A stretch of DNA of 64,000 bases, taken from Arthrobacter cheniae (GTDB lineage Bacteria > Actinomycetota > Actinomycetes > Actinomycetales > Micrococcaceae). A program made the position numbers and the translations under genes. This document shows, in pieces, positions 51,019 through 59,720 of the stretch. The stretch lies in contig NZ_QZVT01000001.1 of the NCBI RefSeq assembly GCF_003602275.1, positions 605,338 to 669,337 on the forward strand, given 5' to 3'. The notes beneath the pieces are model-generated. The model ran no database searches and was not told where the DNA came from. It worked only from the letters and a program-made list of their open reading frames with translations. Positions within the stretch are counted from its first letter, which is position 1; the number at the start of each line of letters is the position of its first letter.

Positions 51019-51064
51019 CCTTGCCGGAGCGGGCCGAGGGTCCGGCAGCCACCGAAGGATCCCC

Positions 51065-51826
51065 ATGCCACGCGTCATCCCCCTTGCGGGACTCTCCCTT
51101 GCCGCCCTTCTCGCACTGACGGCGTGCTCGTCGTCGCCGGCATCGAGCGGTCCGTCCGAGTCGGCATCGAGCGGTCCGTCCGAGTCCCCATCGGCCACCA
51201 GCGGGACCGGGGCGGGTAGCGAGGAGACGGGGTCCTACTCCTCCGACGACCTCGCGACCATCCTCGGGACCGTGACCCAGGCGGACGGGACATCCCTGCA
51301 GATGATCCCCACCGCGCAGATCGAACAGAGCATGGATCAGGCCCGGCAGTTCCTCGAGGCCGTGACAGTCACTCCGGAGGACTGCAAGGTCTTCGTGTCG
51401 AACAGTCTCGAGGCGCCCGAGGGCGCGGGGGTTGCGACGGGCGTCTCCAGCTCCAACGGGGACGCCGTCCAGACCATCGTGTCGGCTGCATCCTCCGCGG
51501 ACATCGACTCCTCCAAGGGCCTCGCGGCAGTTCCTGCAGCAGCGCTGGAGGTCTGCTCGTCGTTCAGCGTGGACGCGCAGGGCGTGGTGATCGAACAGAC
51601 CGTCGAAGCGGTGGATGCCTCGACGAAGGCCGAGAGCACCGTGGGAACCTCGTCCGTGCAGTCGTCCTCGGACGGCGGGAAGCAGCAGACAATGACGATC
51701 ATCGGCACACGCGGGGACCTCGCCGTGACGGCCCTCCGCACTGCCAAGGACACCCTGCCGGACGGCACCCAGGACGAACTCCAGGACCTCGTCGACGCCA
51801 CGTTCACCGCCGCCGAGCGGGGCTGA
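51065..51826 (+). CDS. lipoprotein of unknown function
   Basis: 253-residue exported protein. The signal MPRVIPLAGLSLAALLALTA ends with lipobox LTAC. A Ser/Gly/Glu-rich linker holds two copies of an 8-residue unit (ASSGPSES) encoded by a 24-bp direct repeat; the globular part includes TVTPEDCKVFVSNSLEA and SFSVDAQGVVIEQTVEA, with two Cys that could form a disulfide. ATG 51065 has GAAGGA 4 nt upstream. I do not recognise the family. Located between the CtaG-like gene and the GH13 gene. Confidence 0.75.
   Translation: MPRVIPLAGLSLAALLALTACSSSPASSGPSESASSGPSESPSATSGTGAGSEETGSYSSDDLATILGTVTQADGTSLQMIPTAQIEQSMDQARQFLEAVTVTPEDCKVFVSNSLEAPEGAGVATGVSSSNGDAVQTIVSAASSADIDSSKGLAAVPAAALEVCSSFSVDAQGVVIEQTVEAVDASTKAESTVGTSSVQSSSDGGKQQTMTIIGTRGDLAVTALRTAKDTLPDGTQDELQDLVDATFTAAERG
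51139..51186 (+). repeat. 24-bp direct repeat in lipoprotein linker
   Basis: Two identical 24-bp units (51139-51162, 51163-51186; begins GGCATCGAGCGGTCCGTCCG) encode ASSGPSES twice. Confidence 0.85.
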
Positions 51827-51961
51827 ACCGAACGCCCCGGAGGGGACGAGTATCGAAGGACGCGCACGAGGCCAGGGATCTCCGGGCACCTCCTCGTCGA
51901 CGTAGGCTGAGTGGGATGCGGCCCGGGCCGGCCGCAGAATCGTTGGAAGGGTAACCAGCAC

Positions 51962-53281
51962 GTGAAGAATTCCTCCTGGGTCGAACATGCCATCTGGTGG
52001 CAGGTCTACCCCCTCGGTTTCGTCGGGGCCGAGAAGTCGGCCATCGAGCAGCCGTCCGCCGAACACCGACTCCTGGATCTGGTGCCGTGGCTCGACTACG
52101 TGGTCGGGCTGGGCGCGTCGGGGCTGGCACTCGGCCCCGTCTTCGCCTCCGAGACGCACGGGTACGACACCACCGACTACTTCCGGATCGACCCCCGCCT
52201 CGGCACGCTCGAGGACTTCGACACCCTCGTGGCCGAAGCCCACCAGCGCGGATTGCGGATCCTGCTCGACGGCGTCTTCAACCACGCAGGGCGTTCGTTC
52301 GCCGCGTTCCAGGATGTCCTGGCCCAGGGTCCGGAAGCCGCCACCGTGAGCTGGTTCACGTTGGAGTGGCCGGAGGGCGCGGGTCCCGGCGTCGAGCCCC
52401 GTTACCGCGACTTCGAGGGCCACCACCATCTCGTGGCCCTCAACCACGACGAACCGGCCGTCGCGGACTTCGTCGTCGACGTGATGGAGTACTGGCTAGG
52501 CCGGGGCGCGGACGGCTGGCGACTCGATGCCGCCTACGCCGTCCCGTCGTCGTTCTGGGCAGGCGTGACCGCACACGTCCGGGCATCCCATCCCGACGCC
52601 TACTTCGTCGGCGAGTACATCCACGGCGACTACGCAGCCGAGGTGCGTGCCGGGGGCCTCGATTCGGTCACCCAGTACGAGCTGTGGAAGGCGGTCTGGA
52701 GCTCCCTCAACGATGCCAACTTCTTCGAACTGGCGGCCGCCCTCGATCGCCACAACGCGCTCCTCGCCTCCTTCGCACCGCTGACCTTCATCGGCAACCA
52801 CGACGTCACCCGCATCGCGAGCAAGGTGACTGATTCCGCCCTGGTGCCGCATGCCGTCGTGCTCCTCCTCACGGTGGGCGGGACGCCGTCCATCTACTAC
52901 GGGGACGAGCAGGGCTACCGCGGGGTCAAGGAGGACAGGGCAGGGGGCGACGACGACGTCAGGCCCCTGTTCCCGTCCTCTCCCGCGGCCCTGTCCCCCA
53001 TCGGGAAGCCGGTCTTCGACGTCCACCACCAGCTGATCGGCCTCCGACGGCGCCACCCCTGGCTGCACCGCGCGACGACGCAGGTCCTGGAACTGTCGAA
53101 CGAGGTGTTCGCCTACCGCGTGGCCGCCGATGGACCGGATGCCCTGGTGGTGGCCCTCAACCTGTCCGACGGCGAGCGTCAGGTCGACGCCGGAGGTGCG
53201 GCCACCGTCCTGGCAGGCACAGCAACGGTCGACGGCGGCAGGGCACTGGTCCCCGCTCGTGGCTGGGTGGTGCTCGGCTAG
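51962..53281 (+). CDS. GH13 alpha-amylase family protein
   Basis: 439-residue GH13 enzyme without a signal peptide. GH13 region I LDGVFNHAG, region II GWRLDAAYA (nucleophile Asp), region III YFVGEYIHG (acid/base Glu) and region IV FIGNHDVTRI are intact; TPSIYYGDEQGYRG and the C-terminal beta domain follow. It probably hydrolyses or transfers alpha-1,4-glucan in the cytoplasm, with MalQ (22107) and the GH15 enzyme (57244). GTG 51962 has GGAAGG about 10 nt upstream. A hairpin at 53298 ends it. Confidence 0.9.
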   Translation: MKNSSWVEHAIWWQVYPLGFVGAEKSAIEQPSAEHRLLDLVPWLDYVVGLGASGLALGPVFASETHGYDTTDYFRIDPRLGTLEDFDTLVAEAHQRGLRILLDGVFNHAGRSFAAFQDVLAQGPEAATVSWFTLEWPEGAGPGVEPRYRDFEGHHHLVALNHDEPAVADFVVDVMEYWLGRGADGWRLDAAYAVPSSFWAGVTAHVRASHPDAYFVGEYIHGDYAAEVRAGGLDSVTQYELWKAVWSSLNDANFFELAAALDRHNALLASFAPLTFIGNHDVTRIASKVTDSALVPHAVVLLLTVGGTPSIYYGDEQGYRGVKEDRAGGDDDVRPLFPSSPAALSPIGKPVFDVHHQLIGLRRRHPWLHRATTQVLELSNEVFAYRVAADGPDALVVALNLSDGERQVDAGGAATVLAGTATVDGGRALVPARGWVVLG

Positions 53282-53297
53282 AGGGGACCTTCCCCTG

Positions 53298-53321
53298 CCC
53301 GGCCCCCGGTCAGGGGCCGGG
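53298..53321 (+). terminator. terminator hairpin of the GH13 gene
   Basis: Perfect 9-bp stem CCCGGCCCC / GGGGCCGGG with a 6-nt loop, 17 bp after the stop at 53281. Confidence 0.6.
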
Positions 53322-53386
53322 GATAGCTGTCGCGTCAGCCGGCCGAGGGGATAATGGGTGCAGGTCCAGTACAGGAAGGAAGCCCG

Positions 53387-53653
53387 ATGAGCCCGCAGTA
53401 CCCCCAGGGGGACCTCGACTCGGTCGACTTCACACCCTGGCCGCGCCCCGTCCCCCTGCACGTCCTGAACGGCGTGAAGAAGTTGCTGCTCGTGGCCGCG
53501 ATTCTCCTCGGAATGCATCAACTGCTGCCTGGCACGAGCATCGGATCCTCCCTGAGCAGCACGTTCACCCTCCTGGTGGTGATGTCCTGGCTCAGTCCGC
53601 TCGCGCGGATCCTGGCGGCACGTCCCTGGGCACGGAAGTCCGCCGACGAGTAG
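53387..53653 (+). CDS. small membrane protein
   Basis: 88-residue protein with two helices (KKLLLVAAILLGMHQLLPGT and LSSTFTLLVVMSWLSPLARI) and a short acidic N-terminus (SPQYPQGDLDSVDFTPWPRP). Not recognised. ATG 53387 has GGAAGGAAG 5 nt upstream, and a GATAAT -10-like element lies at about 53350. It is followed by a terminator that also serves the convergent tRNA gene. Confidence 0.65.
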   Translation: MSPQYPQGDLDSVDFTPWPRPVPLHVLNGVKKLLLVAAILLGMHQLLPGTSIGSSLSSTFTLLVVMSWLSPLARILAARPWARKSADE

Positions 53654-53680
53654 CAGGTATCACCGCACGAATTGATCACG

Positions 53681-53716
53681 AAAAAGCGAGGCCCCCGTGG
53701 GCGGGAGCCTCGCTTC
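53681..53716 (-). terminator. intrinsic terminator of tRNA-Ala (probably bidirectional)
   Basis: Stem AAGCGAGGC / GCCTCGCTT with a run of A on the plus strand (53680-53685) gives a U tract on the minus strand, downstream of the tRNA. It also ends the plus-strand gene at 53653. Confidence 0.85.
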
Positions 53717-53730
53717 TTGGTGCGGAACCG

Positions 53731-53803
53731 TGGAGCTTAGGGGAATCGAACCCCTGACCTTTTCATTGCGAACGAAACGCTCTACCAACTGAGCTAAAGC
53801 CCC
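53731..53803 (-). tRNA. tRNA-Ala(CGC)
   Basis: 73-nt tRNA: acceptor GGGGCTT / AAGCTCC with a G3-U70 pair (the alanine identity element), D arm AGCTCAGTTGGTAGAGC, anticodon loop TTCGCAA (anticodon CGC) and T arm with GGTTCGATTCC. The CCA is not encoded. A hairpin with a U tract follows. Confidence 0.95.
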
Positions 53804-53904
53804 GCACATCTCTTCCGGACACCAACACTGTACCCAAGAGGACGGCCTGATCCCAAAGTGCCATGCACGTCGGGATACCACTCCGGAAGGTCGGCCCCCG
53901 AGAG

Positions 53905-53910
53905 TAGTCT
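53905..53910 (+). promoter_or_regulatory. leaderless-type -10 element for DHA2 exporter gene
   Basis: TAGTCT ends 7 nt before ATG 53918. Confidence 0.5.
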
Positions 53911-53917
53911 TCTCGCC

Positions 53918-55495
53918 ATGCCCAGCAATCCCCGACAGACGGCTCCTGCGCCGCTGCACGACGACGGCGTGAGGCCCTGGCCCGCCCTCTGGTCACTCGT
54001 CATCGGCTTCTTCATGATCCTCGTCGACTCGACGATCGTCTCCGTCGCGACGCCCGCCATCATGGCCGGGCTCGATGCCGGCATCGACAGCGTCATCTGG
54101 GTGACCAGCGCCTATCTGCTGGCCTTCGCCGTCCCCCTGCTCGTTGCCGGTCGGCTCGGCGACCGCTTCGGGCCGAAGCGGATCTACCTCGTGGGCCTCG
54201 TGGTCTTCACCCTCTCGAGCGCGTGGTGCGGATTGTCGGGAAGCGTGGAGGTACTCATCATCGCCCGCGTCTTCCAGGGCCTCGGCGCCGCACTGATGAC
54301 GCCGCAGACCATGTCCGTCATCACCCGGATCTTCCCGCCGGATCGCCGGGGTGCGGCCATGGGACTGTGGGGCTCGGTCGCCGGCATCGCAACCCTCGTC
54401 GGCCCCGTCCTCGGCGGTGTCCTGGTCGATACCGCAGGGTGGGAGTGGATTTTCTTCATCAACGTCCCCGTCGGCGTCGTCGGGTTCATCCTCGCCTACC
54501 GCCTCGTGCCCACCCTGCAGACGACGTCGCAGGGGTTCGACCTACCCGGGGTGTTCCTCAGCGCGGTCGGCCTGTTCTGCCTGGTGTTCGGCGTCCAGGA
54601 GGGCGAGAGCTACGACTGGGGAACGATTGCGGGACCCCTCTCCGTCTGGTCGCTGATCATCACGGGCCTGGTGCTCCTCGTCGCCTTCGTGATCTGGCAG
54701 AAGATCACCCGAGGCGAGCCCCTCGTACCGCTCGGGCTCTTCGGCGACCGCAACTTCTCGCTGGCCAACACCTCGATCACGGCCATGGGGTTCTCCATCA
54801 CCACCATGACGTTGCCGCTCATGCTCTACGCACAGACGGTCAGGGGCCTGTCCCCCACCCAGGCCGCCCTCCTGCTGACCCCGATGGCCGTCATCTCGGG
54901 CGTCCTCGCACCCTTCGTCGGCAAGTACGTGCAGCGCAACAACCCTAAGTACATGGCCGTCGCCGGGTTCGCCGGCATGGCCGCCGCCCTGTTCTGGCTG
55001 GGAGCCATCCTCACTCCCGATGTCCCGATCTGGTACCTCCTCCTGCCCATCTCCCTGCTCGGGCTCGCCAGCGCAGGGATCTGGGCGCCGGTCTCCCTCA
55101 CGGCCACCCGCAACCTCGCACCGTCCCTCGCCGGAGCCGGCTCGGGTGTGTACAACACCACGCGCCAGATGGGCGCGGTCCTCGGCAGCGCGGCCATCGC
55201 CGCAATCATGCAGTCACGCCTGATGACGAACCTGGGCGACGGCGGGATGACAGCCACCCCGGGTACCGCTCTTCCCGATGAGGCGAGGGCCGGGTACGCC
55301 CTCGCGATGGGCCAATCGCTCTACCTGCCGGCCATCGTGATCCTCGTCGGTTTCGCCGCCGCGCTGTTCTTCGCGAAACCACAGCAGAACCGGGTGTGGC
55401 AGGGCGACGCCGGAGCCGTGGGAGGCTCGGAGACCGACGTGCCCCTCGAGGACAGCGCCGCCAGCCAAGGACGAGCGACACCCACCGAGTCCTGA
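53918..55495 (+). CDS. DHA2 family MFS drug exporter
   Basis: 525-residue exporter with about 14 helices (DHA2/EmrB type). LWSLVIGFFMILVDSTIVSV (motif D1 DSTIVSVA), VAGRLGDRFGPKRIYLVGL (motif A) and RVFQGLGAALMTPQTMSVI (motif B/C) are intact. It pumps drugs or toxic metabolites by proton antiport. ATG 53918 has TAGTCT 7 nt upstream and no ribosome site; a longer frame from 53858 is rejected. The peptidase gene 36 bp downstream has its own leaderless-type promoter. Confidence 0.9.
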   Translation: MPSNPRQTAPAPLHDDGVRPWPALWSLVIGFFMILVDSTIVSVATPAIMAGLDAGIDSVIWVTSAYLLAFAVPLLVAGRLGDRFGPKRIYLVGLVVFTLSSAWCGLSGSVEVLIIARVFQGLGAALMTPQTMSVITRIFPPDRRGAAMGLWGSVAGIATLVGPVLGGVLVDTAGWEWIFFINVPVGVVGFILAYRLVPTLQTTSQGFDLPGVFLSAVGLFCLVFGVQEGESYDWGTIAGPLSVWSLIITGLVLLVAFVIWQKITRGEPLVPLGLFGDRNFSLANTSITAMGFSITTMTLPLMLYAQTVRGLSPTQAALLLTPMAVISGVLAPFVGKYVQRNNPKYMAVAGFAGMAAALFWLGAILTPDVPIWYLLLPISLLGLASAGIWAPVSLTATRNLAPSLAGAGSGVYNTTRQMGAVLGSAAIAAIMQSRLMTNLGDGGMTATPGTALPDEARAGYALAMGQSLYLPAIVILVGFAAALFFAKPQQNRVWQGDAGAVGGSETDVPLEDSAASQGRATPTES

Positions 55496-55519
55496 GCTGT
55501 TGCCTCTGGGAACTACCGG

Positions 55520-55525
55520 TAGTCT
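55520..55525 (+). promoter_or_regulatory. leaderless-type -10 element for S10 peptidase gene
   Basis: TAGTCT ends 6 nt before ATG 55532. Confidence 0.5.
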
Positions 55526-55531
55526 TCTGCC

Positions 55532-57028
55532 ATGGCTGATGAGACGAAGGACACACCGGGAAGCACCACGGCGAACGCTCAGAAGGATCCGGCGACGTCC
55601 GATACCAAGGATGTCTCCGACGATTTCGTCGTGCGGGACCACACTTCTCCTTCGGGCATGAGGTACACGACGACCACCGGGCGCCTGGTGCTGCGACGCG
55701 AGGAGACGAAGGACGGCAAGGCCGACGGGTTCAAGCCCAAGGCCGAGATCTTCATCGTCGCGTACACGAAGCAGGACGCCGAGCCGGGCCGGCCCGTCAC
55801 GTTCGCCTTCAACGGTGGCCCTGGGTCCGCTTCCGTCTGGTTGCATCTCGGCCTGCTCGGCCCCCGCCTCGTCGATTCCGGGGATGTGGGGACCATGACT
55901 CCGGCGCCGTTCGGGCTTGTCGACAACCCCGACAGCCTCCTCGAGTCCAGCGACCTCGTCATGGTCGATCCGGTCAACACCGGCTTCTCCCGCGTCGTCG
56001 AGGGCGAGAAGGCCGACGAGTTCCATGCCTTCGAGCAGGACAGGGACCTCGTGGCGGAGGTCATCCGGCTCTGGACGACGCGCAACAACCGCTGGCTCTC
56101 CCCGAAGTACCTCGTCGGCGAGTCCTACGGGACGCTGCGTGCCGTCGCCGTCGCCGGGCGGCTCTTCGACGCGTACGGCATGGCCGTCAACGGGCTGGGC
56201 CTCATCTCCACGGTGCTCAACATGTCCACCCTGCGCTTCTTCCCCGGCAGCGACCTCCCCTACGCCCTGCACCTGCCCACCTACGCGGCGATCGCGCACT
56301 ATCACGGCCGCCACGGGGATCGGGAGCTCGCCGACGTCGTCCGTGACGCCGAGGAGTACGCCGCCGGGGACTTCGGCTACGCGCTCACGCAGGGCAGCAG
56401 GCTGACCGCCGAGCAGCACGAGGAGGTCGTCGCGCGGCTCCATGCCGTCACCACGCTGGACGAGGCCTTCATCCGCCGCACCAATTTCCGCTGGGCGTAC
56501 CACGAGTTCGCCGCGGAGATCCTCCGATCCGAGGGATTGGCCGTCGGTCGTATCGATGGCCGCTTCACCGCGAGGCCGGGCAACCTGCAGGCCTCGGATT
56601 CCATGGATGATCCGAGCATCCGGGCGATCACGGGCCCCTACTCGGCGGCGATGAACCACTACGTCCGCGCCGAGCTCGGCTACGAGAACGACCTCCCCTA
56701 CGAGATCCTCACCGCCCGGGTCCAGCCCTGGAGCTACCGCACCTTCGAAGGCGCGCCGGTCGATGTTTCGGGTGTCCTGGAACGGCTCCTCGTCCACAAT
56801 CCGAACCTTCGGGTACACGTGGACTACGGCTATCACGACGGCGCAACGCCGCACTTCGCCGCCGAATACGTGTGGGCCCACATGAACCTGGACGACGACG
56901 CCCGGGCCCGCTTCACCCACCATTACCATGAGGCCGGCCACATGATGTACCTGAACCCGGTAGCACGGGATGCGCAATTGCGCGCGCTGAGGGCCTTCGT
57001 CGCCGAGCCGCAGCCCGGCCAGGAATAG
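55532..57028 (+). CDS. S10 family peptidase (serine carboxypeptidase-like)
   Basis: 498-residue alpha/beta-hydrolase of peptidase family S10. VTFAFNGGPGSASVWLHLGL (oxyanion region), VGESYGTLRAVAVAGRLF (nucleophile Ser in GESYG), a late Asp near RVHVDYGYHDGATP and HYHEAGHMMYLN (catalytic His) match the carboxypeptidase order. No signal peptide is visible, which is unusual for S10 but common in bacterial members. ATG 55532 has TAGTCT 6 nt upstream (leaderless-like). The 37-residue gene at 57091 follows. Confidence 0.85.
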   Translation: MADETKDTPGSTTANAQKDPATSDTKDVSDDFVVRDHTSPSGMRYTTTTGRLVLRREETKDGKADGFKPKAEIFIVAYTKQDAEPGRPVTFAFNGGPGSASVWLHLGLLGPRLVDSGDVGTMTPAPFGLVDNPDSLLESSDLVMVDPVNTGFSRVVEGEKADEFHAFEQDRDLVAEVIRLWTTRNNRWLSPKYLVGESYGTLRAVAVAGRLFDAYGMAVNGLGLISTVLNMSTLRFFPGSDLPYALHLPTYAAIAHYHGRHGDRELADVVRDAEEYAAGDFGYALTQGSRLTAEQHEEVVARLHAVTTLDEAFIRRTNFRWAYHEFAAEILRSEGLAVGRIDGRFTARPGNLQASDSMDDPSIRAITGPYSAAMNHYVRAELGYENDLPYEILTARVQPWSYRTFEGAPVDVSGVLERLLVHNPNLRVHVDYGYHDGATPHFAAEYVWAHMNLDDDARARFTHHYHEAGHMMYLNPVARDAQLRALRAFVAEPQPGQE

Positions 57029-57090
57029 TACGTAGGATGATGAATGCGGCCGGCGGCGACAGTCCGGTCCCCGACCTCAAGGAGTTCATC

Positions 57091-57204
57091 ATGCTGAAAA
57101 GGATCCTCTTGGCCCTGGTGCCCGTCATCGTCTCCCGCGTCATGAGCAAGCGTGGCGCAGCCCAGGCGCCTCGAGCCAACAAGATGCGCTACAACGGCAA
57201 GTAG
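57091..57204 (+). CDS. 37-residue basic membrane peptide
   Basis: 37-residue product: MLKRILLALVPVIVSRVMSK, then RGAAQAPRANKMRYNGK. One hydrophobic stretch is followed by a very basic tail. ATG 57091 has AAGGAG 6 nt upstream, a good ribosome site; an in-frame ATG at 57037 would give 55 residues. It lies between the peptidase and GH15 genes, and its stop is in the same frame as GH15. Too short for most gene finders. Confidence 0.6.
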   Translation: MLKRILLALVPVIVSRVMSKRGAAQAPRANKMRYNGK

Positions 57205-57243
57205 GCGCTCCAAGGTGGCGCAGGGCGTGGGAGAGGACTGATC

Positions 57244-59013
57244 ATCGCACTGCGAGACGAGGACGGCTTCGCCGATATCCGCTCGTACGCGGCGATCGGA
57301 GACGGCCGGACGGTCGCCCTGGTGGCACTGGATGGTTCGATCGACTGGTATCCCACTCCGGATCTCGACTCGACGCCGGCCTTTGCCCGCCTCCTCGACG
57401 CGAACGAGGGCTTCATGGCCCTGGCTCCGACGGAGGAGTTCTCCGTGGAACGGCGGTACGCGGACGGTTCGAACGTCCTCGAGACCCTGTACACCACGTC
57501 CTCCGGGACAGCCCGCGTCACCGACTCGCTCAACACCGGTGTCGCCGGGAGGTTGCCCTGGGGTGAGCTGGCACGGCGCATCGACGGGCTCACCGGAACC
57601 GTGGACATGGCGTGGTCCGTCGCTCCCGGCACCTGTTTCGGCACGGCCTCGCCGTGGCTCGACAGGGGCTCGGAGGATCCGGTGCTGCGGATCGACGCCG
57701 TCGGACTGGGCATCCGGGGTATCAATCACGGCCTGAAGGCACCGGAGGGCCGGTCCGTGGACGGCGCCTTCACCACCTCGGAAGGTTCCCGCCACCTCGT
57801 CGCCGTCGTCTCCACGCATGGCGAGCCGCTCCCCCTGCCGGACCCACAGACCATCGACGACGGCGTGGACCGCACCATCCTCAACTGGCAGACGTGGTCG
57901 GACAACTTCGCCTACGACGGCGACTACCGCCACGCCGTCCTCCGGAGCGCGCTCACCCTGAAGCTGCTGCTGCACAGCCCGTCCGGGTCCATCGCCGCCG
58001 CTGCGACAACCTCCCTCCCGGAGAGCGCTGAGGGCGGGAAGAACTGGGATTACCGCTACGCGTGGGTGCGCGACACCGCGTACACGCTGCACTCCCTCAC
58101 CCGCGCGGGACTCCGCGAAGAAGTCCATGCCGCTGTGTCGTGGATGCTCAAGAACCTTCGCTCGCAGGGCGCCGATCTCGAGGTGTTCACACGGCTGAAC
58201 GGCGATATACCCGAGGGCACGCACAGGCCGGACCTGACGGGGTGGCGGAACATCGGTCCGGTCGTGGATGGCAACCCCGCCGCCGGGCAGCTGCAGCTGG
58301 GCGTCTTCGGGGACGTGTTCGACATCGTGTGGCAGTACGTGCAGGCGGGACACGTCCTGGATCCGGCGACGATGCGGCAACTCGCGGACCTCGCGGACCT
58401 GACCTGCGACATCTGGCGGCGGCGCGACGCCGGCATGTGGGAACTGCCGGAGGAACGCCACTACGTCACGTCGAAGCTCGGCTGCTGGAACGCACTCCGA
58501 TGCGCGGTGCTCCTCTCGGAGCACGGACAGCTGCAGGGCCCGGTGGAGCGGTGGGCCGCAGAGCGCGATCGCATCAACGACTGGGTCCACGAGAACGGCT
58601 GGTCGGAGGAGCGCCAGAGCTACGTCTGGTACCCGGGGTCCACCGACCTCGACGCCTCTATCCTCCTGCACGCCATGAGCGGGTTCGACACCGGCCCGCG
58701 GATGTCCTCCACCATCGACGCGCTGCGGGACGAGCTCGGCGCCGGCCCCCTGCTGCACCGCTACAGCGGCATGCAGGAGGAAGAAGCTACGTTCGTCGCC
58801 TGCGCCTACTGGATGGTGTCGGCACTCGTCAGCGTCGGCAGGCGCGACGAAGCGGTGGACCTGATGGAGGAGCTCCTGCCCCTTGCGAACGACGTCGGCA
58901 TCATGTCCGAGATGATCGAGCCCTCCGACAACTCCTTCATGGGCAATGTCCCGCAGGGCCTGAGCCACCTGGCGCTGATCGTCGCCGCGCTGTCCATCTC
59001 CGGCAAGTCCTGA
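57244..59013 (+). CDS. GH15 glucoamylase/trehalase-type glycoside hydrolase (ATC start inferred)
   Basis: 589-residue (alpha/alpha)6-barrel enzyme. The family N-terminus FADIRSYAAIGDGRTVALVA, then LDGSIDWYPTPDLDS, is encoded upstream of the first standard start (GTG 57322). The core has EGGKNWDYRYAWVRDTAYTL (sugar-binding and catalytic Glu region) and YSGMQEEEATFVACAYWMVS (second catalytic Glu). It cleaves terminal glucose from alpha-glucans or trehalose. GAGAGGA lies upstream of an ATC at 57244 (AGAGG 7 nt away), where the initiator is expected; no ATG, GTG or TTG fits. Confidence 0.85.
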   Translation: MALRDEDGFADIRSYAAIGDGRTVALVALDGSIDWYPTPDLDSTPAFARLLDANEGFMALAPTEEFSVERRYADGSNVLETLYTTSSGTARVTDSLNTGVAGRLPWGELARRIDGLTGTVDMAWSVAPGTCFGTASPWLDRGSEDPVLRIDAVGLGIRGINHGLKAPEGRSVDGAFTTSEGSRHLVAVVSTHGEPLPLPDPQTIDDGVDRTILNWQTWSDNFAYDGDYRHAVLRSALTLKLLLHSPSGSIAAAATTSLPESAEGGKNWDYRYAWVRDTAYTLHSLTRAGLREEVHAAVSWMLKNLRSQGADLEVFTRLNGDIPEGTHRPDLTGWRNIGPVVDGNPAAGQLQLGVFGDVFDIVWQYVQAGHVLDPATMRQLADLADLTCDIWRRRDAGMWELPEERHYVTSKLGCWNALRCAVLLSEHGQLQGPVERWAAERDRINDWVHENGWSEERQSYVWYPGSTDLDASILLHAMSGFDTGPRMSSTIDALRDELGAGPLLHRYSGMQEEEATFVACAYWMVSALVSVGRRDEAVDLMEELLPLANDVGIMSEMIEPSDNSFMGNVPQGLSHLALIVAALSISGKS

Positions 59014-59091
59014 GGACCCCGGCATGCGGCGGGGGCGGGGAACCGGACGGATGCACGGCACCGCACTGGTTCGCGCGGCGTGCGGGACCTG

Positions 59092-59592
59092 TCAGGCCGT
59101 GGCGAAGTAGACCCACACGCCGATGACCCACGTGGTCCCGGCAAGGCAGGCGAGGGCGAGCTCCGCGAGGATACCGAGGCCCGTCGCCTTCAGGGCGTGA
59201 AGGCTCGAAGTGACGGCCGCACGGCCATCCCGCTGCCGCGCGTACTCGCTCGCGAAGAGCCCGAGGGCGAAGCCGACGAAGAGCCCCACGACCGGGATCA
59301 CGAACATCCCGACGACACCCAGCAGTACGCCGATTGTCACCGACCGGCCGGGGATGCGGCGCTGCTTGAGCGTCCGCCCGGTGAGGACCACCCCTGCGCC
59401 GAGGCCCGCTCCCGCCAGGACGGTGCCGATCGCGAAGACGACCCACCCTTCCGTACTCGCCACGGTCAGGGCCCAGGTGAGCAGCGACACGATGATGAGG
59501 ATGCTCCCCGGAAGGATCGGTACCACAACTCCTGCGATACCGACTGCGATGAGCGCACCGCACACCACTGTCATGAAGACCTGTAGATCCAT
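59092..59592 (-). CDS. DUF456 family membrane protein
   Basis: 166-residue membrane protein with about 5 helices. GIAGVVVPILPGSILIIVSL, GTVLAGAGLGAGVVLTGRTL and GVVGMFVIPVVGLFVGFALG are the Gly-rich membrane segments of DUF456, whose function is unknown. ATG 59592 starts at the first helix. It is convergent with the GH15 gene and divergent from the 59721 gene, whose promoter has the CTAAG-N4-CTTAG motif. Confidence 0.8.
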   Translation of the reverse strand: MDLQVFMTVVCGALIAVGIAGVVVPILPGSILIIVSLLTWALTVASTEGWVVFAIGTVLAGAGLGAGVVLTGRTLKQRRIPGRSVTIGVLLGVVGMFVIPVVGLFVGFALGLFASEYARQRDGRAAVTSSLHALKATGLGILAELALACLAGTTWVIGVWVYFATA

Positions 59593-59674
59593 GGGTCAAG
59601 TCTTGCACTGCCTTGCGCGACGCGACGCTGTGGAGCGGTACCGACGCGTCACACCATGGAATACTGGGAGAATA

Positions 59675-59688
59675 CTAAGCCAACTTAG
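59675..59688. promoter_or_regulatory. inverted-repeat motif CTAAG-N4-CTTAG, site 2
   Basis: CTAAG-CCAA-CTTAG is a perfect inverted repeat with a 4-nt spacer, 33 bp before the GTG start at 59721. Related sites are at 34167 and 61925. Confidence 0.55.
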
Positions 59689-59720
59689 CGAGCCCGAGGG
59701 CCCTGAAATCAGGAGGACCA

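Noticed and set aside
56923..59061. 712-codon minus-strand open frame opposite GH15
   Set aside because: GH15 has intact family motifs on the plus strand; the antisense frame has none.
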